The position numbers and the translations under genes are program-made. Of a stretch of 64,000 nucleotides of DNA, positions 56,537 through 64,000 are shown one piece after another. Positions within the stretch are counted from its first letter, which is position 1. Every line of letters starts with the position of its first letter. The notes beneath the pieces were generated by a model. It was not told where the DNA came from. It worked only from the letters and a program-made list of their open reading frames with translations, and made no database searches. Source of the DNA: Novosphingobium sp. Leaf2 (GTDB taxonomy: Bacteria; Pseudomonadota; Alphaproteobacteria; Sphingomonadales; Sphingomonadaceae); assembly GCF_001421325.1 (NCBI RefSeq), contig NZ_LMJY01000018.1, positions 1 through 64,000 on the forward strand. The letters run 5' to 3'.

Positions 56537-56887
56537 TCAGACGGAAACGGGGCGTTCCTGCGGGCCGGGTGCCTCGTCGGGCACGGCCACCGCAATGCGG
56601 CCTTCCGAAACCCGCACCGGGAACGTGCGCAGGTTGGCGTAAGCGCCGCCGATGCAGTGGCCCGTCGCAGCTTCAAAACGCGCGCCATGCAGGGGGCACA
56701 TGATCGCCCCGCGCCGGATGCGTCCGGTCGAGAGCGGCGATGCGGCGTGGGTGCACCGGTCGTTGACGGCATTGTAGCCGCCATCGGTCTTGACGACGAG
56801 GACGCTCCAGCCGCCAAGCACCGCGGCCAGCTTGCCATCTTCGGGAAAGTCATTTTCGGCTACAAGGTCGTGATACGTTTCGCTCAT
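56537..56887 (-). CDS. Rieske-type [2Fe-2S] ferredoxin
   Basis: A 116-aa soluble electron carrier. Cluster ligands are CTHAASPL and CPLHGARF, each Cys-x-His, followed by the GHCIGGAYANLRTFPVRV segment usual in bacterial dioxygenase ferredoxins. ATG 56887 (MSETYHDLVAEN) is chosen; the 10 upstream codons are intergenic. It is the only free ferredoxin in the window and could feed either Rieske oxygenase, although it lies 12-18 kb away from them. Divergent from SnoaL-like protein 2 across 111 nt. Confidence 0.9.
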   Translation of the reverse strand: MSETYHDLVAENDFPEDGKLAAVLGGWSVLVVKTDGGYNAVNDRCTHAASPLSTGRIRRGAIMCPLHGARFEAATGHCIGGAYANLRTFPVRVSEGRIAVAVPDEAPGPQERPVSV

Positions 56888-56998
56888 GGCATCCCTGCTA
56901 GCGGGGTCTACCCGCATCTGGCGGCTGATCTAAACGCTAGGTTATCGCATACGCCAAGTCACCCCATACTCGCCGGCAAAACACATGGAGAGTGACGC

Positions 56999-57418
56999 AT
57001 GAGCATGACCCCAGAACAGATGGCCGACATGGTCGACCGCCTCTATGCTGCAGCCGGTGCCGGGGACTGGGACACGGCCGAAGCCATGCTCACGGACGAC
57101 TTCGTGGCGTACGAATCCGACGCACTGCCCATGGCCGGCGAATTTCGCGGCAAGGGCGGCCTGCGCGAACTTTTCGGCGTAGCGCTGGGCATGGTGGATG
57201 TGACCGGGCTGGAACGCACCGACCTGCTGACCGGCAAGGACGTCGCGATTGCGGTTCTGACCATGCGCTTTGCCGATCCCGCCAAGCCAGCGCACTTGTG
57301 CGAGATGTTCCGGTTCCGCGATGGCCAGTGCTGCGAGATCAGGCCGTATTATTATGACCCGGCAGTTTTCCATGCCGCCGTCGCCGCGAAAGCCGCATCG
57401 GCGCTTCCTGCTACGTGA
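56999..57418 (+). CDS. SnoaL-like / NTF2-fold protein 2
   Basis: A 139-aa NTF2-like protein. It starts MSMTPEQMADMVDRLYAAAG after GGAGAG; DWDTAEAMLTDDFVAYES, AGEFRGKGGLRELFG and FRFRDGQCCEIRPYYYDP are typical of SnoaL_3-type small-molecule-binding proteins. Ketosteroid-isomerase-like chemistry is possible but unproven. It lies 86 nt upstream of the nitronate-monooxygenase-like gene. Confidence 0.85.
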   Translation: MSMTPEQMADMVDRLYAAAGAGDWDTAEAMLTDDFVAYESDALPMAGEFRGKGGLRELFGVALGMVDVTGLERTDLLTGKDVAIAVLTMRFADPAKPAHLCEMFRFRDGQCCEIRPYYYDPAVFHAAVAAKAASALPAT

Positions 57419-57474
57419 AGACCTGCATCCGGTGATCCGCCTCGACAAGGTGGAGCGTGGTCGGTAAAGCCCCG

Positions 57475-57496
57475 CGTTTAATCGAACGATTAAACG
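57475..57496. promoter_or_regulatory. Operator-like palindrome CGTTTAATCG-AA-CGATTAAACG
   Basis: Ten-base perfect inverted arms with a 2-nt spacer, 8-29 nt before the nitronate-monooxygenase-like start codon, directly before the ribosome site CGGAGA. The AT-rich arms stand out from the GC-rich surroundings. Size and symmetry suit a TetR-type repressor. A degenerate copy is at 31098-31119. Confidence 0.65.
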
Positions 57497-57504
57497 GAGA
57501 CCCG

Positions 57505-58455
57505 ATGCCCCTTCCCGCCTTGTTCGACGGCCTGCGCCTGCCGGTCATCGCCTCGCCAATGTTCATCGTGTCGAACCCGGAGCTGGTGATAGCGCAAGTG
57601 CGCAGCGGCATCGTAGGCAGTTTTCCCAGCCTGAACGCGCGGCCCCTAAGCCAGCTTGACGAATGGTTGCAGCGCATCGGCGAGGAAACACGCGATTGCG
57701 CGGTGCCGTTCGCCGTCAACCTGATCATTCACCGCAGCAATTCGCGCCTGCACGACGATCTGGCGATGCTGGAAAAGTGGAAGGTGCCGCTTGTCATCAC
57801 CTCGCTGGGGGCGAACCCGGAAATCAACGATGCCGTTCACAACTGGGGCGGGATCGTGATGCACGATGTGATCGACGACAGGTTCGCCCGCAAGGCGGTG
57901 GAAAAGGGGGCGGACGGCCTGATCGCGGTAGCCGCCGGTGCCGGGGGCCATGCCGGGGTACAATCGCCCTTCGCGCTGGTGCAGGAAATCCGCAGCTGGT
58001 TCGATGGACCGCTGGCGCTGTCCGGCGCAATTGCTTCGGGCCGCGCGATCCTGGCGGCGCAGGCGATGGGCGCGGACTTTGCGTATATCGGCTCACCCTG
58101 GATCGCCACCACCGAAGCCAACGCGGTGGAGGCGTACAAGCAGGCCATCGTTTCGGCCCGCGCGGCGGACATCGTCAATTCCAGTCTGTTTACAGGGGTT
58201 CACGGCAACTACCTGCGCGCCTCCATCGAAGCGGCGGGCATGGACCCCGACAACCTGCCCGAGGGCGACAAGAGCACGATGGATTTCGGATCGGGCGGCA
58301 CCAGCGCCACCAAGGCCTGGAAGGACATCTGGGGCGCAGGCCAAGGGATCGGCGTGATCGATGCGGTGGAGCCGGTTGCCAGCCGGGTCGATGCGCTGGC
58401 CGCCCAGTATCTCGCCGCCAAAGCAGACCTGCGCGCCCGCACCGCCTTCGGCTGA
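57505..58455 (+). CDS. Nitronate monooxygenase-like FMN enzyme (NPD family)
   Basis: A 316-aa TIM-barrel flavoenzyme of the 2-nitropropane dioxygenase/enoyl reductase II group. It contains PVIASPMFIVSNPELVIAQV, LGANPEI, ADGLIAVAAGAGGHAG with the catalytic-type glycine/histidine motif, PLALSGAIASGRAILAAQAMGADFAYIGSPW, and the FMN phosphate site in that segment. In this context it may act as an oxidoreductase on a CoA or enone intermediate rather than on nitroalkanes. ATG 57505 (MPLPALFDGLRLP) follows CGGAGA. Probably regulated through the palindrome immediately upstream. Confidence 0.9.
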   Translation: MPLPALFDGLRLPVIASPMFIVSNPELVIAQVRSGIVGSFPSLNARPLSQLDEWLQRIGEETRDCAVPFAVNLIIHRSNSRLHDDLAMLEKWKVPLVITSLGANPEINDAVHNWGGIVMHDVIDDRFARKAVEKGADGLIAVAAGAGGHAGVQSPFALVQEIRSWFDGPLALSGAIASGRAILAAQAMGADFAYIGSPWIATTEANAVEAYKQAIVSARAADIVNSSLFTGVHGNYLRASIEAAGMDPDNLPEGDKSTMDFGSGGTSATKAWKDIWGAGQGIGVIDAVEPVASRVDALAAQYLAAKADLRARTAFG

Positions 58456-58469
58456 AGACAGGCCTGCCT

Positions 58470-59144
58470 TTAGAGCGCCATTTCCAGCTGCGCCACGGGC
58501 GCGAAGCTGCGGCGATGGTGGGGCGTGGGGCCATGCAGGCGCAGCGCTGACAAGTGCTCGGGCGTACCGTAACCGGCATTGCGCTCCCACCCGTAATGCG
58601 GATGGGCTTCGGCCAGCGTGCGCATCAGGCGGTCGCGGTGTTCCTTGGCGATGATGGAGGCGGCGGAAATGCACGGTTCGATAGCATCGCCGCCCACGAT
58701 CGCGCGCGCGTTCCAGCGCCATTCCGCGCGCCGTCCGTACGGCGTCAGATTGCCGTCCACCAGCACCTCGCACGGGTCCTCGTCCAGCGCCTCGCACAAG
58801 GCGGCTACCGCGCGGGTCATCGCCAGCATGGTCGCGCCGAAAATGTTGAGCCGGTCGATGTCCTCCACCTCGGCAACGCCCACCGCCCAGTGGCACCGGC
58901 GCTTGATCGCGGCTTCCAGCGCACCGCGCCGGGCCGCGGACAGCTTCTTGGAATCGTCCAGACCGGCAGGACGCGGCTTGCACAGCATCACCGCACCGGC
59001 CACCACCGGCCCGGCCAGCGGACCGCGCCCGGCCTCGTCCACGCCAATGATGGTGCGCCTGCTGGCAATGACGCCGCCTGACGGCAAGACGATGGATGCA
59101 GGTATGATCGCGGCGCCGCTCATGATTGCCGTATCGCGCTTCAA
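58470..59144 (-). CDS. rnhB: Ribonuclease HII
   Basis: Cleaves RNA in RNA-DNA hybrids, including single ribonucleotides. The protein is 224 aa. The metal-binding motif [17 protein letters not shown] has D36 and E37; then [18 protein letters not shown] with the third acidic residue, and [13 protein letters not shown] followed by the [14 protein letters not shown] signature. The N-terminus has about 30 extra residues before [10 protein letters not shown]; later ATGs do not remove them all cleanly. Convergent with the nitronate-monooxygenase-like gene, 14 nt apart. Confidence 0.95.
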   Translation of the reverse strand: MKRDTAIMSGAAIIPASIVLPSGGVIASRRTIIGVDEAGRGPLAGPVVAGAVMLCKPRPAGLDDSKKLSAARRGALEAAIKRRCHWAVGVAEVEDIDRLNIFGATMLAMTRAVAALCEALDEDPCEVLVDGNLTPYGRRAEWRWNARAIVGGDAIEPCISAASIIAKEHRDRLMRTLAEAHPHYGWERNAGYGTPEHLSALRLHGPTPHHRRSFAPVAQLEMAL

Positions 59145-59229
59145 CCGCTGCTTCGCAAGCTGCTGAGAAAGGCCAGTGCGCCGATTTTGATCGACAAGAC
59201 GGCAGCAGCGCCCCTATGGCGCCGGCGCC

Positions 59230-59760
59230 ATGAACCCTGCTGACACATCCGCCGCCACGATCATCCCGCTCGACAATGTCGATCCCGCGCTCGTCGAAGA
59301 TTTGCTCGACGCTGCGTTCGGGGCTGACCGTCATGGCCGCACCGCGTACAAGGTGCGCGGGCAGACCGACTGGCTGCCCGGGCTGAGCTTCGCCGCGCTG
59401 GACGCACAGGAAATGCTGGTCGGCTCCATCCAGTGCTGGCCGGTCGCGCTCAACGATCCTGACGGGCGCGCGCATCCGATGATCATGGTGGGCCCGGTGG
59501 CGGTGCTGCCCGATCATCAGGGCCTGGGCTATGGCAAGGCGCTGATGTCCGCCAGCATGGCCGGGATTGACGACCGTGCGCCGCTGCCGCAGGTCATGAT
59601 CGGCGATCCGGAATATTACGGTCGGTTCTGGGGCTTTACCAGCGAAAGCACCGGCGGATGGGATCTGCCCGGACCGTTTGAGCGCCATCGCCTGCTGGTG
59701 CGCGCGGCGAACCCCGCCGTCCTGCCCAAGGCGGGGATGCTGGGACCTTGGCTGCGCTGA
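59230..59760 (+). CDS. GNAT family N-acetyltransferase
   Basis: A 176-aa acetyltransferase with acetyl-CoA-binding motif A in MVGPVAVLPDHQGLGYGKALMSASM (V-x-P-x-x-Q-G-x-G). The RTAYKVRGQTDWLPGLSFAALD segment near the start and YYGRFWGFTSESTGGWDLPG near the end resemble the YhbS-type subgroup. The substrate is unknown. Start ATG 59230. It heads a run of plus-strand genes up to the aspartic protease. Confidence 0.88.
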   Translation: MNPADTSAATIIPLDNVDPALVEDLLDAAFGADRHGRTAYKVRGQTDWLPGLSFAALDAQEMLVGSIQCWPVALNDPDGRAHPMIMVGPVAVLPDHQGLGYGKALMSASMAGIDDRAPLPQVMIGDPEYYGRFWGFTSESTGGWDLPGPFERHRLLVRAANPAVLPKAGMLGPWLR

Positions 59761-59824
59761 TCGGGCGAACTGCTCTGCGCCTCTTGGCCTTGGCGCGCGC
59801 GTTCCTATCTGGCATCGCAGACCG

Positions 59825-60379
59825 ATGCCATATGACCCCCCACCCGAACTTGCTTCCCTGAGCCTTGGCGAAATCGCCGGGCTGGTCGCCGCGCGCAAAC
59901 TGCCGCCGGTGGATCAATGGTCCCCCGCCGATGAGGGCGACAGCGAAATGCGCATCGCCGCTGACGGGCGGTGGTATCATCAGGGCGGCGAAATCCGCCG
60001 GCCCGCGATGGTGCGCGCTTTCGCCTCGCTGCTGATGTGCGATGGGCAAGGGCAGCACTGGCTGGTGACGCCCACGCAAAAGCTGTCCATCGCGGTGGAG
60101 GACGCCGCGTTCATGGCGATCGACGTGACGCGGCAGGACGATACGCTGACCTTCAGGCTCAACACCGACGATTTCGTGATCGCCGGGCCGGATCATCCCA
60201 TCACCGCGCAGGGCGATGCGGAAACGCCAGCGTTGTACTTGGCTGTGCGCCACGGCACTCGCGCCCGGCTGAACCGCAGCACGTATGCGCAGGTGATCGA
60301 CATGGCGCTGGATAACGAGGACGGCCCGCAGCTGGCAGTGATGAGCGGCGGGTTGCGGTTTGCGCTGATCCCGGAATGA
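59825..60379 (+). CDS. DUF1285 domain-containing protein
   Basis: A 184-aa protein with the DUF1285 pattern: MRIAADGRWYHQGGEIRRPAMVRAFASLL, VTPTQKLSIAVEDAAFMA and RHGTRARLNRSTYAQVIDMA. Family function is unknown. ATG 59825 is used; the frame is open upstream into the GNAT gene but that part is not family-like. Its stop overlaps the NUDIX gene start in ATGA. Confidence 0.85.
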   Translation: MPYDPPPELASLSLGEIAGLVAARKLPPVDQWSPADEGDSEMRIAADGRWYHQGGEIRRPAMVRAFASLLMCDGQGQHWLVTPTQKLSIAVEDAAFMAIDVTRQDDTLTFRLNTDDFVIAGPDHPITAQGDAETPALYLAVRHGTRARLNRSTYAQVIDMALDNEDGPQLAVMSGGLRFALIPE

Positions 60380-60981
60380 GCAGCGTATTTGACGATCTGT
60401 CGCGCCGGTTCGCCGCCGGGCATGGGCAACGTGCGCCGCAATTGTGGAACGATCCGCGGCTTGACCGGGTCACTACGTTCAAGCCCGCCGCCGTGCTGTT
60501 CGCCGTCACCGACCGGCCCCGTCCCGGCTTGCTGCTGATCCACCGTCCGTCCTCGATGCGCGCGCATCCGGGTCAGGTTGCGCTTCCCGGTGGGAAAATC
60601 GATCCGGGCGAAACGGTGATCGAAGCGGCGCTGCGCGAGGCGGACGAAGAACTGGGCATTGCGCCCGGAAACGTGCAGGTGATCGGCGCAAGCGACCTGT
60701 ATCGTACCGGCACCGGGTATGAGATTACTCCGGTGCTTGGCGTCATTCCTGCGGACATCGTCATCCGGCCAAACCCGGCAGAGGTGGCGCAATGGTTTGA
60801 AGCACCGCTGGATTTCGTGCTGAACCCGGCCAACCAGCGCACCCGGACGGCCACGTTCAATGACCGGACAGTCAACTTCATCGAGATCGTGTGGAACGAC
60901 GGCGCGCGGAATCACGTGATCTGGGGTGTGACGGGCGCGATCCTGCACAATCTTGCGCTGCGGCTGAACGAACATGCCTGA
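60376..60981 (+). CDS. NUDIX CoA pyrophosphatase-type hydrolase
   Basis: A 201-aa NUDIX hydrolase with the signature GGKIDPGETVIEAALREADEELGI preceded by HRPSSMRAHPGQVALP, the UPF0035 motif of CoA diphosphatases. It probably hydrolyses CoA or its derivatives. Translationally coupled to DUF1285 (4-nt overlap) and to the CCA-adding enzyme (8-nt overlap). Confidence 0.9.
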   Translation: MSSVFDDLSRRFAAGHGQRAPQLWNDPRLDRVTTFKPAAVLFAVTDRPRPGLLLIHRPSSMRAHPGQVALPGGKIDPGETVIEAALREADEELGIAPGNVQVIGASDLYRTGTGYEITPVLGVIPADIVIRPNPAEVAQWFEAPLDFVLNPANQRTRTATFNDRTVNFIEIVWNDGARNHVIWGVTGAILHNLALRLNEHA

Positions 60982-62146
60982 TGTGCTGCAAGCCGCATGG
61001 ATGGCGCGCGATGACCTGCGTGATCTCGTCTCCGCGCTGGGGCCGGACAATGCCCGCTACGTAGGCGGAGCGGTGCGTGATACGCTGCTGGGCCTGCCGG
61101 TGAAGGACATCGACATGGCCACGGTGCTGACGCCGGACCAGGTGATCGCGCAATTGGACGCGGCCGGCATTCGCACCGTTCCCACCGGCATCGCGCATGG
61201 CACCGTCACCGCCGTGCTGCCGGGCGGCCCGGTGGAGATCACCACCCTGCGCCATGACGTGTCCACCGACGGCCGGCGCGCCACTGTCGCCTTCGCGCAG
61301 GATTGGCGCGAGGACGCCGCACGGCGCGATTTTACTATCAACGCCCTGTATGCCGACCCGCTGACGGGCGAAATCTTCGACTGGTTCGGCGGTCTCGACG
61401 ATCTGGCCGCGCGGCGGGTCAGGTTCATCGGCGATGCCCGCCAGCGCATCCGCGAGGATCATTTGCGGATCCTGCGCTACTTCCGGTTCCAGGCGCGGTT
61501 CGGCTCAAGCCCGGCGGATGCGGAGGCGGAAAGCGCCTGCGCCGATCTCGCCGCGACGCTCAAAGGCCTGTCGCGCGAACGGGTGGGCATGGAGACGATG
61601 AACCTGCTGGGCCTGCCCGATCCTGCCCCCACCATAGATCGCATGGCCCAACTGGGCGTGCTGGCGGTGATCCTGCCCGAAGCCAAAGTCACTGGCCTTG
61701 CCGCACTGGTGGCACAGGAACGCGCGCAGGGCATCGCGCCTGATCCCGTGCGCCGGCTGGCCGCGCTGCTGCCCTGCCGGCCCGCCGTGGCCGAGCAGGT
61801 CGCCGCGCGTTTTCGCCTGCCCAACGCTCAGAAAAAGCGGCTGGCGCTGGCGGCCGGGCGTGAGGATGGGCCGCACGATCCGCGCGCACTGGCTTATCGG
61901 CTGGGCCGGGACGCTGCGCTCGATCGGCTGTTGCTGGCCGGGCACGATGCGTCTGCGATCCTCGACTGGACCCCGCCTGCACTGCCCCTTTCCGGCGGGC
62001 AGATCGTGGCGCGCGGAGTCAGCGCCGGGCCGGAGGTGGCCCGCATCCTGCGCGCGGTGGAGGCGCGCTGGATCGCCGAAGGGTTTCCGGATGCGCCGCG
62101 GGTCGCGGCTTTGCTGGACGAAGAACTGGGCGGCGCATGTCCATGA
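60974..62146 (+). CDS. CCA tRNA nucleotidyltransferase (poly(A) polymerase family)
   Basis: Adds or repairs the 3' CCA of tRNAs. The protein is 390 aa. The class II motif YVGGAVRDTLLGLPVKDIDMAT holds the catalytic aspartates; TTLRHDVSTDGRRATV, RDFTINALYADPLTG and the RIREDHLRILRYFRF arm helix follow. The shorter C-terminal part replaces the HD domain of the E. coli enzyme, as in other alphaproteobacteria. It overlaps the NUDIX gene. Confidence 0.93.
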   Translation: MPDVLQAAWMARDDLRDLVSALGPDNARYVGGAVRDTLLGLPVKDIDMATVLTPDQVIAQLDAAGIRTVPTGIAHGTVTAVLPGGPVEITTLRHDVSTDGRRATVAFAQDWREDAARRDFTINALYADPLTGEIFDWFGGLDDLAARRVRFIGDARQRIREDHLRILRYFRFQARFGSSPADAEAESACADLAATLKGLSRERVGMETMNLLGLPDPAPTIDRMAQLGVLAVILPEAKVTGLAALVAQERAQGIAPDPVRRLAALLPCRPAVAEQVAARFRLPNAQKKRLALAAGREDGPHDPRALAYRLGRDAALDRLLLAGHDASAILDWTPPALPLSGGQIVARGVSAGPEVARILRAVEARWIAEGFPDAPRVAALLDEELGGACP

Positions 62147-62191
62147 TCCGCACCGCCACAGTCAGCCTTGCGAAAGCTGCGGTCGGCTAGG

Positions 62192-62854
62192 ATGGCGGAC
62201 ATGAACCTTTCCGAAATCCTGCGCTTCCTGGCCGGCCAGCCGCTGCTGGCGCTGGCGATGGCAAGCATCGTCGTGTGCATCGTGGGCGGCATGCTGCGCG
62301 GGGTGCTGCCGCTGCTGGGCGGGTTCGTGCGCGGGATCGGCAACCTTGGCCTGCTGGCGGCCATGCTGCTGACCATCGCGCAGGCAGCCCGCCTCACCAC
62401 CAGCGCTGACTTCGCGTTCCCGCCGCTGGGCATGAACCGGCAAAGCGTGGCGGGCGGCGAAACGCGCGTGCCGATGGACTCGGACGGTCACTTCTGGATC
62501 AGGGCGACGATGAATGGCGTGCCCAGCCGGTTTCTGGTGGACACCGGCGCCACGCTGACGGCGGTGTCCCCGGCCGCCGCGCAGGCCGCGCAGCTGCGCG
62601 CCAATGCACTCAACCGCTCGGTGCTGATGAAGACCGCGAACGGCACGGTGGAGGCACAGCTTGCCACCATCGACGAACTGCGCATGGGCAGCGTGGTGGC
62701 GCGCGGGATCGACGCGGTGGTGGCGCCGGGGATCGGCGATACCAACGTGATCGGGATGAACCTGCTGTCGCGCCTCGCCAGCTGGCGGGTGGAAGACAAC
62801 ACGCTGATCCTGGTGCCGCACCACCCCCAAGCAGCAGACACCAGCGAAACCTGA
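62192..62854 (+). CDS. TIGR02281-type clan AA retropepsin-like aspartic protease
   Basis: A 220-aa membrane-anchored protein. Hydrophobic segments span about residues 13-35 and 46-64. A single aspartic-protease half domain has FLVDTGATLTAVSP (active-site Asp), then VVAPGIGDTNVIGMNLLSRL. Probably a dimer with the active site in the periplasm. ATG 62192 or 62201 could be the start. Convergent with parC. Confidence 0.87.
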   Translation: MADMNLSEILRFLAGQPLLALAMASIVVCIVGGMLRGVLPLLGGFVRGIGNLGLLAAMLLTIAQAARLTTSADFAFPPLGMNRQSVAGGETRVPMDSDGHFWIRATMNGVPSRFLVDTGATLTAVSPAAAQAAQLRANALNRSVLMKTANGTVEAQLATIDELRMGSVVARGIDAVVAPGIGDTNVIGMNLLSRLASWRVEDNTLILVPHHPQAADTSET

Positions 62855-62864
62855 AGCGGGGCGC

Positions 62865-64000
62865 TCAGCCCTGGAACTTGTTGTCGCGCGGGAAGCCGTT
62901 GGGCGGCAAACGCCCCGCAGCGCCGCGCGCCACTTTCCACAGCCCCATGTCCTTTTCGGTGCGGGTGCGGCCACTATCGCCGCCCATCGCCCAGGACAGG
63001 CCATCCTCCAGCCGCAGGGTGATGGCATCGGCCATGCCGCCATCGCGATACCGCTGCAGGGTCACGCCCTGCCCCTTGGCCATCACCGGCAGTTCCTCAA
63101 GGCTGAAGATCACCAGCTTGCGATTGTCGCCCACCACCGCCACGTGATCGTGCTCTGCCGGGATTTCCCGCACGATCGCCAGGCGCACGCCCGGCTTGGT
63201 GGACATCACGGCGCGCCCCTTGCGGGTTTCAGCAAGCAGTTCGTCCGTCTCTGCCGCAAAGCCGCGCCCGGCGTTGGAGGCCAGCAGCAACTGCGCCTTG
63301 GGCTTGTAGGGAATGGCCGACACCACGTGCGCTTCGGTGTCGATATCCACCATCGTGCGGATCGGCTCGCCAAAGCCGCGAGCGCCCGGCAGCTTGTCGG
63401 CGCCCAGCGTGTAGAAGCGCCCGTTATCCAGCGCGATCAGGATCTTGTCCGTGGTCTGCGCGTGGAAGGCGAAAGCGGGGCCATCCCCTTCCTTGAACTT
63501 GAAATCAGCCCCCTTGTCTCCTTGGCCAAGCGGCACATGCCCGCGCGCCGCGCGAATCCAGCCGCGCGCCGACAGGATCACCGTGACCGGCTCCTTCTCG
63601 ATCATCGCGTCCATGCTGAACTCCACCGTCTTCGCCGCTTGGGCGATGGTGGTGCGGCGGCGGCCCAGCAGCGTATCGGGGGCGTAGTCCTTGCGCAGAT
63701 TCGCCAGGTCGCGCTTGATCCGCGTGCGCTGGCGGGCCGGGCTTTCCAGCAGAGTATTGAGCTCGGCCTGCTCCTTGAGCAGTTCGGCGTGTTCCTTGCG
63801 CAGCTCCATTTCCTCAAGCTTGCGCAAGGAGCGCAGCCGCATGTTGAGGATGGCTTCGGCCTGCCGGTCGGTCAGTTCGAACTCGGCCATCATCACCGCC
63901 TTGGGCTCATCCTCGGTGCGGATGATCTCGATGATCCGGTCGAGGTTGAGGTAGGCGATGATATAGCCCGACACCAGTTCGAGCCGCGCGGCGATTTTTT
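62865..64000 (-). CDS. parC: DNA topoisomerase IV subunit A, C-terminal part (cut by window edge)
   Basis: Chromosome-decatenating type II topoisomerase subunit; only the last 378 or so residues are inside the window and the frame runs off the right edge. Visible are the tower and coiled-coil region (VSGYIIAYLNLDRIIEIIRT; LTDRQAEAILNMRLRSLRKL) and the C-terminal beta-pinwheel repeats (around 3330-type blades such as FYTLGADKLPGARGFGEP and GRAVMSTKPGVRLAIV). The catalytic tyrosine domain would lie beyond position 64000. The PRARGFGEP/LPGARGFGEP spacing and the pinwheel without a GyrA-box-type QRRGG motif favour ParC over GyrA. Confidence 0.9.
   Translation of the reverse strand, partial: KIAARLELVSGYIIAYLNLDRIIEIIRTEDEPKAVMMAEFELTDRQAEAILNMRLRSLRKLEEMELRKEHAELLKEQAELNTLLESPARQRTRIKRDLANLRKDYAPDTLLGRRRTTIAQAAKTVEFSMDAMIEKEPVTVILSARGWIRAARGHVPLGQGDKGADFKFKEGDGPAFAFHAQTTDKILIALDNGRFYTLGADKLPGARGFGEPIRTMVDIDTEAHVVSAIPYKPKAQLLLASNAGRGFAAETDELLAETRKGRAVMSTKPGVRLAIVREIPAEHDHVAVVGDNRKLVIFSLEELPVMAKGQGVTLQRYRDGGMADAITLRLEDGLSWAMGGDSGRTRTEKDMGLWKVARGAAGRLPPNGFPRDNKFQG

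Overview
The window is GC-rich, densely coded bacterial chromosome that looks like an alphaproteobacterium of the order Sphingomonadales, most likely Novosphingobium or a close relative. The basis is the atpHAGDC gene order with a GTG-started AtpH beginning VENSGGI, the clan AA aspartic protease with a DTGA motif, large TonB-dependent receptors next to Rieske oxygenases and short-chain dehydrogenases, and many GTG/TTG starts. No rRNA, tRNA, insertion sequence or CRISPR array was seen. The genus is inferred from protein resemblance, not from a marker gene.

Layout. 1-394 is an AT-richer stretch with the tail of a possible decayed membrane-protein gene. 395-4005 holds two DNA-repair genes (an iron-sulfur photolyase and ada) around a CPBP protease. 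4232-9213 is the F1 ATP synthase operon, with an unexpected 73-codon gene between atpA and atpG and a short duplication between atpG and atpD. 9308-22019 is mixed housekeeping: a DUF6265 protein, a GT-C glycosyltransferase, leuA behind a probable leucine leader peptide, a GH13/GT4 operon, AsmA, DUF3008, an extensin-like protein, an alpha/beta hydrolase and an amino-acid permease. 22181-31075 is panB followed by two minus-strand groups: ETF-QO/ispE/N-formylglutamate amidohydrolase and ilvD/nnr/RNA methyltransferase. 31166-34273 is a UDG-like gene, a lytic transglycosylase and moaB.

The accessory heart is 34296-58455. It contains a LuxR solo, an acyl-CoA dehydrogenase, two Rieske oxygenase alpha subunits (each leading a two-gene operon), five SDRs, a VOC protein, an acyl-CoA ligase, two TonB-dependent receptors, an MDR oxidoreductase, an M13 peptidase, two SnoaL/NTF2-like proteins, a Rieske ferredoxin and a nitronate-monooxygenase-like enzyme. 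Together these read as an uptake and catabolic island for a hydrophobic, probably cyclic compound: receptor import, Rieske hydroxylation, SDR oxidation, CoA activation and beta-oxidation-type dehydrogenation feeding ETF-QO. The substrate cannot be named from the sequence, and no oxygenase reductase lies in the window.

58470-64000 returns to housekeeping: rnhB, a GNAT protein, DUF1285, a NUDIX CoA pyrophosphatase, the CCA-adding enzyme, an aspartic protease and the 3' part of parC, which runs off the right edge.

The most interesting non-coding signals are the leucine leader before leuA, a long inverted repeat before the second TonB receptor, and a TTTAATCG/CGATTAAA operator-like palindrome before the nitronate monooxygenase gene with a degenerate copy before ETF-QO.
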